Assembly (NCBI GenBank): GCA_028564925.1 | Contig: CM053026.1 | Coordinates: forward strand, 601,019,107 to 601,083,106 | DNA: 64,000 nt | Direction: 5' to 3' | From: Lithobates sylvaticus | Taxonomy: Eukaryota; Chordata; Amphibia; Anura; Ranidae | The notes under the pieces: generated by a model | The model's database searches: none | What the model was told of the DNA's origin: nothing | Seen by the model: the letters and a program-made list of their open reading frames with translations, nothing else | Position numbers and translations under genes: made by a program | Shown here: positions 56,499-64,000 of the stretch, in pieces | Position numbering within the stretch: the first letter of the stretch is position 1 | Layout: each line of letters starts with the position of its first letter

Positions 56499-56928
56499 TG
56501 CCCCGTACACACGGTCGGAAAATCCGACCACAAAATCCATCAGATTTTGATTTTTTCCGACGGATTTTGTCCGACACTGGTGTTGCATACACACGGTCGG
56601 ACAAAGTTGTCAGAAAATCCGATCATTCTGAACGTGGTGACGTTCGTTGCGTACGACGGGACTACGTAGAGGCTAGTAGCCAATAGCTTTGGTCTTGTAA
56701 TGTGATCTGAGCATGCATTGCACTTTGTTCGTTGGAATTCGCTACACACGATCGGAAAAAGTCCGATAGGACTTTGTTGTCGGAAAATTTGAAAGCAGGA
56801 GATAAAACTTTGTCCGTCGGAAAATCCGACGGAAAAAGTCTGATGGAGCCTACACACGGTCGGAATTTCCGACAACATTGTCCGATAGGACATTTTCCGT
56901 CGGAAAATCCGACCGTGTGTACAGGGCA
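56499..56928. mobile_element. Palindromic Harbinger-type MITE, copy H
   Basis: TAA flanks both sides (56496-56498 and 56929-56931). Ends TGCCCCGTACACACGGTCGG and CCGACCGTGTGTACAGGGCA. The core runs opposite to copies D and F. Confidence 0.95.
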
Positions 56929-56931
56929 TAA

Positions 56932-58199
56932 TAATCAAAAAATGAACATGTTTTATTAGACAAATTTTTCAATCTTAGCTTTACAGGGACAAATACCTCT
57001 TGTAATCCTCAAGGCTCACCATTCTAGCCAGTAAAAGCTTGGGATGGGATGATCATGAATTCTGTATCCAAAAATGGATATCCAAAATGATGATGAAAGA
57101 TTGCTATGAAGTTGCAGCAGTTGCCATCCAACTACTTTTTTTAAGAAACCATTGTCTAGTAGTATGATTTAGGCATACTAAGCCAGGAGATGTCCAAACT
57201 TATTGAACTGTGTAAGACTTTTTTCTAAAAAGTTTTTGTAATGAAGACATGTCCGCCAGTACTCCCATGGCTCCTGAATGTGTCTGCAAATGCTGCTCTG
57301 TGTACGCATCTCTTTACGCAATAGACGGAAATACATTCCTTTATGTAAGCCATCTGTGTTCACAATGTTTTCTGTTTGCTGAACAGTCATGTAAGCATAA
57401 TTTCATTGTGCCACTTTACAGCTGAACTCCAGGCAAAAACAATTAAATACACATAAAAAACACGATTGGACAAAAATGAGCTGTTTTACCAGCCAAATCA
57501 TTTTCATTTCAGTCTGCTCTGCCCTGAGTTTTACACAGTCCTGGCACACCACACAACCCAGAGGATGAGAAAGTTATAAATTAGTACAATAGTCTCATCT
57601 TCTTACCTTTAAGCTGCTCATTAGACAATAAAGGAAAAGCAGCAGGTTAATGAAGACATCTCTCTGCCCTCTCCTCTTGTCAATCTGTCTCTTGTCGCAT
57701 GCAGCACAGTTGAATAACTAAAAACGACAGCATCTCCCTCACTCCGTCTTACAGTACAGTAAGTACTGTTGATTATATAATTATTCATTGTGCCTCTAAG
57801 CAGACATTTTGTGGCTTTTTGCATTGTTTTTAGCCCAAGCCTTCGTGATTGTTATCATGTTGCTCTCTTTGAAAATGGTTTCTTTTAATCATCGAGTTAA
57901 TAGAATATTGTAATTTTTAGCTTGCATTTCCCAATTGAATAGATTATATTATACCCTTTTCCCCTTTTTTTCTCTCTTCCTCCCTTGTGTTTGGTATTGT
58001 ATCGTCCCATCAACCTTCCCCATTCTTTCCCCTTGTGCTATGTCATTTTGTGATAACTACTTGGATACTTTAAGGTTCAGGAACACAGCATTGTAAAAAT
58101 AAAAATAAAATGTAAAGAACATGTTGCAGCAAAAATTGAATTTCTAAAAAAAAAAATGCATGAAATTACATTTTAAATTGCCTGCAATACAATACATTT
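56932..58199. other. No gene seen
   Basis: CAGCTGAACTCCAGGCAAAA at 57419 is one end of the 29979 TTAA family. The rest is AT-rich and unassigned. Confidence 0.4.
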
Positions 58200-58481
58200 G
58201 CCAGCAATAAAAAAATGTTAAAAAAAAAAACGGAAGGGTCCCTCCCAGTCCATACCAGACCTGATTTTAAGGGGAACCCCATGCCAAAATAATAAAAAAC
58301 TGCATGGGTACCCCCCAAATCCATATCAGACCCTTAACCGATCATGCAGCCTGGCAGGCCAGGAAAGTGGGGGGGGCGAGCGATAGCCCCCCCTCCTCCT
58401 GGACCATACCAGGCCACATGCCCTCAACATGGGGGCGGTGGGCATCATGATTGACGATGGATCGTCATCTGGGGACACAGT
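58200..58481. mobile_element. Second copy of the giant-palindrome interior, left arm piece
   Basis: CATACCAGACCTGATTTTAAGG, AACCCCATGCC, CAGCCTGGCAGGCCAGG and CCATACCAGGCCACATGCCC match 9830-10130 in order but are clearly diverged. The arm is cut by the L1 insertion. Confidence 0.75.
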
Positions 58482-59565
58482 TTTTTTATTGTTTTTATCC
58501 ATATTTTTTATAATATTTTTCATAGGATGTACAAAATACAGAGTTGGACATTGGATAAATGTACATAACAATATTCAATATTTGCTTGGTTAGTCCGGTA
58601 GTCTTATCGGTCAGTATTAGTAGCTTAATACCTATAATAATTTATTATACAACAGTAGAGAAAGTGGGAAAAGTGTAGGGTAGGATCAGGTAAGTAAACA
58701 GGTACATGGGACGGGGTTATAGTAAATTGGATAATAAGTCTGAGTAACATAAGAACCTGTCTAAGTAACATAAGAAACATATATTAGTTTTCCAGTGTGT
58801 GTGTTTCACAGTCAGTCGTTATAGCACGTCTAAGGATTTTAGAAGTATCATGGAATACCAGGAAGGCGTCTCGTGACCGTCAAAAGCAACCTAGGTCAGT
58901 CAGGTTTTTTTGGCTTCAGGTATACTGCTGCATTTGGCCACTGTGTCCAAATTTGCATGGAGGAGTTGGCTTTGTGGTATGTTCCTCCACTGGATGCCAT
59001 CATAACCACATAACTACAACGTGTGTTCACCAATTTGAGGGTTTCTTCTATGGAAGGGGTTTGATTTGATTTCCACATGCGCGTTATGCATAATTTAGCT
59101 GCTAGTATGTCTTCTATACCATCTCTGGGAGATTTTTGGGGATATTTTCAAAGGTGATGCACTACTTGTGGATTTGTATATGGATTTGAACGCTTCCTGC
59201 CATTGCTTTTCTGAATAGGACTTCCCTAAGCTGATTCCCAACAAAGGTTAGAAGCGGACCTAACAAAGTTGCGCTTCTGGTAAATTGTAGAATAGAGAGA
59301 TGCCTTTATTTTTAGGTGATGGATGAGTTAGAAATTACCAGGCAATAGAAGGTAGGGAGTAGCAGGGCTTATTTTTGGGTGTAGTGGATAAACAGTGGAC
59401 CACTTGTAGGTGGGTAAAGTACTCTGTGGTAGGTGGCGTGAATTATTTTTGGAGTTGTGAGAAGGTTTTTAGTTTTAAGTCAGAGAAGAGTTTTTGAACA
59501 CGTAGGATCACTTTCCTGCTCCAGTGGGATAGTACGATGTCAGGTGATAAGTGTTTTAAGACTCC
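58482..59565 (-). mobile_element. L1/Tx1 LINE 3' fragment inserted in the palindrome copy
   Basis: Minus-strand C-terminal text (MWKSNQTPSIEETLKLVNTR, WTQWPNAAVYLK) is followed by a 3' UTR and AAAACAATAAAAAAAC at 58482. It is 5' truncated; the upper border is approximate. Confidence 0.6.
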
Positions 59566-59940
59566 TAGGGGAATGGGTGTTTTATTATTTTTTAATAAAG
59601 GAATTTTTAAAAACTGTCTCTGTTTTTATTACTTTTTTACACTTTTTTTGGTGACCCCATACTCATCCATTTGGGGGGGCAGGTTCTGGGGGCCCCCTTG
59701 TTAAAGGGAACTTCCGGATTCCTGCTCACAGAACCCCACAACCACAGCCCAGGGTTGTGGGGATTAGGCCCTTGTCCCCATCAACATGGGCACAAGGACC
59801 TTTGGGGCAGGGGGGCAGAGCACCCACCCCCCTTTGTTGAGGACATATGCCTGGTATGGTTCAGGAGGGAGGGGTGGCACTTCTTTCCTGGCCTGACAGG
59901 CTGCATTCTCGGATCAGGGTCTGGTATGTTTTTTTTTTAC
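59566..59940. mobile_element. Second copy of the giant-palindrome interior, right arm piece
   Basis: TTTAATAAAGGAATTTTTAAAAACTG, CCCCCTTGTTAAAGGG, CAACCACAGCCCAGGGTTGTGG and TCGGATCAGGGTCTGGTATG match 10864-11250 in order. The AATAAA is kept. Confidence 0.75.
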
Positions 59941-60393
59941 ATTTTGGCAGCAGGGGCGGCATTTGCAGGAACCAATCCCCTGTATTATCCTCCTGTGGCA
60001 GCTGAATGCCGACGACAGGGAGAGGAGGAGACCCTGGCTTTCAGCTGCTGCAAGAGAAAAATGTCTTCAAAGGTGTTTCAGCAATTACAGTGGGTGCTCA
60101 CTGCCTTTGATGAGTTTTAACTGAATGCACACATTCCTGTTGTATCAAGAAGAATGTGATAACGGGATGTATGGGTAAGCAGATACAACCTGACAGGAAG
60201 CATGAATGCACTACCATGGTGCTCCACAGCTTCATTGAAAACTGCCGCAAAATCTGCCGAACCTTGACATTTTCCATGCACCGAGACCTGTCAATGAGTG
60301 ACGGGCTGGGCGGAGCCCCACTCGGCCAGGTTTTGTTTAAATTGAAGCTAGCTAGCAGGGGTGGGGGGCTGTGTTCTAAAGGGGCACCCATGT
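59941..60393. other. Unassigned sequence between transposon copies
   Basis: The open frame that crosses from the palindrome copy into this stretch has no known motif. Confidence 0.4.
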
Positions 60394-61350
60394 TTAACCG
60401 CTTGCCGACCAGCAGCCGTCATTATACTGCAGCAGGTTGGCACGTTCCCACGAACCGTCGTAGCTGTACGTCGGCCCTTTAAGCAGGGATAGCAGGCGTG
60501 CACGCGTTTCCGGAAGCGCAAGATGACCGACAGCCACACGCGATTTCGGGCGCAAGAGCCAGAACAGGGACATGTGTGTGTAAACACACAAATCCCTGTT
60601 CTGTGAGGAGAGCAGAGACAGATCGTGTGTTCCTACAGGCTAGGAACAACGATCTGTCATCTCCTCTAGTCAGTCCCATCCCCCTACAGTTAGAACACAC
60701 AGAAGGAAACACAGTTAACCCCTTGATAACCCCCTGGTGTTAACCCCTTCCCTGCCAGTGACATTTACACAGTAATCACTGCATTTTTATAGTACTGATT
60801 GCTGTATAAATGTCAATGGTCCCAAAAATGTGAAAAAAGTGTCCGATCTGTTCGCCATAATGTCGAAGTCCTGATAAAAATGGATGATCACCTCCATTAC
60901 TAGCAAAAAAAAAAAAAATAATAAAAATGCCATAAATCTTTCCCCAATTTTGTAGATGCTATAACTTTTGCAAAAAAAACATCAATATACACTTATTGCA
61001 ATTTTTATTACAAAAAATATGTAAAAGAATACATATCGGCCTAAACTGAGGAAAAAAATAGCTTTTTTAAAAAAATTGGGGAGTTTTATTATAGCAAAAA
61101 GTACAAAATATTGTGTTTTTTCAAAATTGTCACTCCTTTTTTGTTTATAGCGCAAAAAATAAAAACTGAGATGAGAGATGATCAAATACCACCAAAACAA
61201 AGCTCTATTTGTGGGAAAAAAATTATGTAAATTTTGTTTGGGTACAGCGTCGCATGACCGCGCAATTGTCAGTTAAAGCAACGCAGTGCCGTATCGCAAA
61301 AAATGGCCTGGTCATTGAGCAGCCAAATCTTCTGGGGCTGAAGTGGTTAA
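60394..61350 (+). mobile_element. TTAACC-ended non-autonomous element, complete
   Basis: Starts TTAACCGCTTGCCGACCAGC and ends GGGCTGAAGTGGTTAA. A CpG-rich left part with an ACAGGGACATGTGTG..ACACACAAATCCCTGT hairpin is followed by an AT-rich right part sharing AAAGCTCTATTTGTG and GACCGCGCAATTGTCA with 18539-19377. Confidence 0.82.
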
Positions 61351-61409
61351 AGTGACAGCCTGTGTTTCAATAAAATTTGTGTTTAACCACTCCAAACTGC
61401 AAGAATGCT

Positions 61410-61796
61410 TTGAAACGGTAGTGAACACCACATGGACACTTGTACCTACAGGTCAGCAGCTTATAATAAAGCTGACTTGTAGGTAAAAGGAATATCTCCT
61501 GTTTCTGTAGCTGGTGATATCACGAGCATGTGCTCTGAAGGGACAGCATACTCATGCCATCTCTTCAGAGCTCTGTGCTGCATCGTGGCTTGGCCATTCA
61601 AAAGGATGGAGTATGCAAACCTGGAAGGAAGATCAGGTGAAGATGGAAGCCCTGTCAGTGGAGACAGCACGCAGCTGAAGGGCTTTGTTTTAGGGTAAGT
61701 CTTTCATAACGTGCTAGTATGTGATGCTTACAAGCACATTATGCCCTTAACTTGCAGGGAGAAAAAAAATTCTGTAAGAGTTTACTACCGCTTTAA
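61410..61796. mobile_element. TTAA-site MITE
   Basis: Left TTGAAACGGTAGTGAACACC, right GTTTACTACCGCTTTAA. Right TTAA at 61793-61796. Confidence 0.7.
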
Positions 61797-62196
61797 AGAG
61801 GTTGTAAACCTCCGGGGAAAAAAAAAAGAAAGACCCTGCAAGCCAAAGGCATTAAGAGCTAGTATGCATCGCATACTCATTATGAAATACTTACCTTAGA
61901 ACAAAGCTGTTGCAGCGGTCCCAGCACACTGATGTCACGGCTGACATATTTCCCGAAGCTTCATCTGGGTTTGTGAGCTCCGGCGCTCCAGCGCGGGAGC
62001 CGGCGTTCACGGCACCAGCCTCGGAAGGAACGGCACACGTGGGCCGTTTCTTCAGAGCGCATATGCCAGGGATGTCACTGGCTGCATGCACTGGAAATAT
62101 CTCCTTAACTGTACAGGTTTAGGAGATATTTTCAATACCTTATTATAGGCTTACCTATAGGTAAAAGTCTGCAGAAGAAGTTTACTTCCTTTTTAA
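61793..62196. mobile_element. TTAA-site MITE, AGAGGAAGTAAACC family, copy 4
   Basis: TTAAAGAGGTTGTAAACC to GTTTACTTCCTTTTTAA. It shares its left TTAA with the previous MITE. GCTAGTATGCATCGCATAC hairpin and CTCCTTAACTGTACAGG arms as in the other copies. Confidence 0.85.
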
Positions 62197-63582
62197 AGCC
62201 TTCAAGAAACTTGCTTGAAACTGGCTAAAAGCTTTGGAAATGCTATGTAAAGGCTTGTTGCCCACTCTGCACTTAAACAAGTCTTTTGGGGTTCTCAAAT
62301 CCTCCCATGGACCCTCTATCAAAACGAATCTGTTACAATGTCAGTGGTAACAACTAACACACGTCTTCATCCGCCACAGTGTTTATTATTAAAACAAGTC
62401 TGCTGCATACACCAGTGCCAACTTCTGTAAGAAGATTCTAATGATAGGTTCAATCAGGGAGAAACATAAGATAAAATCTCACTGGGTAGTTGGGACCTGG
62501 GGAGCCTGCATTGTGCTGCGGTAGCCTGGACTGACATCTTTATTAGGAGCCTCTGTACAGAGAATGTTGTGAGTGGATGTAATCAATCGATTAGCACAGT
62601 TTTGTTAATGCAAGAAAGTGCTCTATATACAGTGTAATGAATAACAAAGGGCACAAAAAGGTATTAACAGATACAAAGCTTAAAGACAATCCCAGCTGTC
62701 TTTGCTACTCATATATGTATCCTGTATAGTTATTGATAGGAAATGTTAACTTACTTTGGTAGCAAAAATAAGATGCTGTTCAATTCATGTTCACACAATT
62801 AGGACTAAAAGTTTTTCCATTTTAAAGTACAGGAGAGGGTCTGTTTTCCATGTAACCTGTTTAAATTGAGTAAGTGCTGTATATCTCCAGGTATAATGGA
62901 TGGCCCCCTTTTATGTATTTTACTTTATGTACAGTATTGTCAGATGTTCAGTGTCCATACACATTGTGACAGATTTACTAAAGGATATGTGCGTATGCTG
63001 TCTCATAGCTCATGCATGGACAACAGAATGGAAGTTGCTATACACCCATGATGCATGCACAGAATACAATAAATATATGAAATTTACTAACAAAGCTGTT
63101 GTGCTATGAAATGTACTCTCCATCATCTGAACACATGCCAGTTTAGTTACGGCATGTCTAATATAAAAATGTGATTTTTTTCCTAATGTTTTGAGTATAT
63201 CTAAATGATGTTAGCACTTTTAAATGTGGTAACCATGTAGGAATATTAAAACACATCCAATATGTATGACTATCATTCAGGAGACTTGGTTTCAATTTGT
63301 GACAAGCCACAGTGATCCAGACACAGCAGGATGTTGCACTGTGCATATACATATCTTTGTTCACAAGCTGAGAATTCCAAACACTGGCCGGCATATAATA
63401 TTCCATACACTGCTGCTTGGAATAGAGATTTAAAAGATGAACAACTGTGCATAACTACACCTGTACTCAACACCTGAGCATAACTACAACAGCATAGTGT
63501 ATGGGATTTTTTGACATACCACTTAGCTTGGCGCATTCACATTGTATTGCTTTATGAACCAGACTTTTTTTAATTCATTTTT
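62197..63582. other. No gene or named repeat
   Basis: AT-rich, unique-looking, with short frames only. Confidence 0.4.
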
Positions 63583-64000
63583 AGGGTCCATGCACACTAG
63601 GGACAGAAAAAATGAAGGAACCTCTGGCAGAAAAAAATTAACGTAGCAGCTTATATTGCACAAGAGTTTAGGCTAGTTTATGCTCATTTATGAGCGTTAC
63701 GAGAAATGTATAGGTTTTTTTTTTTTTTTTTTAAGATGCATACTTACCTAGGTGGATGCAGGATCGGTTCGATGCTGCATCTGTCCCCCGGCGCCTCTAA
63801 CACTGGCAACCGAGGGATCAAACACCGCCAATCTCTCAGTTTTCACAGCCCCGTGTGCAGAGAGCTGGTGACTGTCAGTCAGCAGCTCTCTGCTCTGCCC
63901 CCCACGCTTGCTGGAGCACTGGGCTGTGGAGGGGTGGGAGTGGCTGGCTCGGGCTTTCAGGGGCTTGCTGAGAGGCTGAGCCGGGTGCCAGTCCAGGTAT
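63583..64000. repeat. MITE-like pieces at the window end
   Basis: AGGGTCCATGCACACTAGGGAC (63583) has the Harbinger-class end layout. From 63720 a T run leads into GC-rich text (GCATACTTACCTAGGTGG) of the TTAA-MITE style, running off the window. Confidence 0.4.

Noticed and set aside
60098-60743. Several 65-108 codon ORFs
   Set aside because: They lie across unassigned sequence and the CpG-rich left half of a TTAACC element on both strands, with no shared domain.

Overview
This is vertebrate nuclear DNA, most likely from a ranid frog. It holds an apparently whole Tc1/mariner transposon whose transposase looks like the Frog Prince/Txr lineage described from Rana pipiens. Around it lie dense LINEs (L2, L1/Tx1, CR1, Rex1), a tRNA-headed SINE, hAT and PIF/Harbinger elements and TTAA-site MITEs. 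That mix fits anurans. The species is inferred from repeat families recalled by eye, since no search could be run. No host gene is recognised. The window reads as intergenic or deep intronic sequence, and the only long open frames are transposon-borne.

Layout. 1-1360: a hAT end, a broken DIRS/Ngaro-type retroelement on the minus strand, and a worn ~85 bp tandem repeat. 2112-3734: a complete Tc1 element with TA target duplication, two 215 bp terminal inverted repeats (TIRs) that look identical, and an open 340-aa DD34E transposase. 4388-5412: a GC-rich repeat holding a ~36 bp minisatellite. 5412-6755: a SINE joined to an L2-like LINE. 7373-12095: a nested stack in which an L2 LINE took a Harbinger MITE, a tiny poly(A) retro-insertion and an older hAT, and the older hAT was later split by a 2.55 kb giant-palindrome hAT with an exact 8 bp target duplication. 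13100-20600: a second L2 copy and several MITEs. 21280-31900: hAT elements, Harbinger MITEs, a Harbinger copy with a transposase relic, a broken Tc1, and TTAA MITEs. 33100-47600: CR1 and L1 fragments, a broken BEL/Pao fragment and more MITEs. 48306-53710: a fish-like Tc1 fragment, three Harbinger-class MITEs and a Rex1 LINE with a 460-codon frame. 53811-64000: TTAA MITEs, another Harbinger MITE, a second copy of the giant-palindrome interior split by an L1, and an array of TTAA elements sharing target sites.

Main pattern. Eight ~420 bp palindromic MITEs (ends near GCC..GTACACACGG) each sit in an exact 3 bp duplication (TAA, TTA or TCA). Their interiors are crowded with both orientations of the word TCGGA. 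Other palindromic MITEs here share a similar end (a CACAC/CACT core) but repeat a different word, such as AAGTCGC, GAAGC, AACGCG or AGCGC. One of them (26968-28047) still holds what looks like the start of a PIF/Harbinger transposase, which links the class to that superfamily. The matching of end and internal word is the observation most worth following up.
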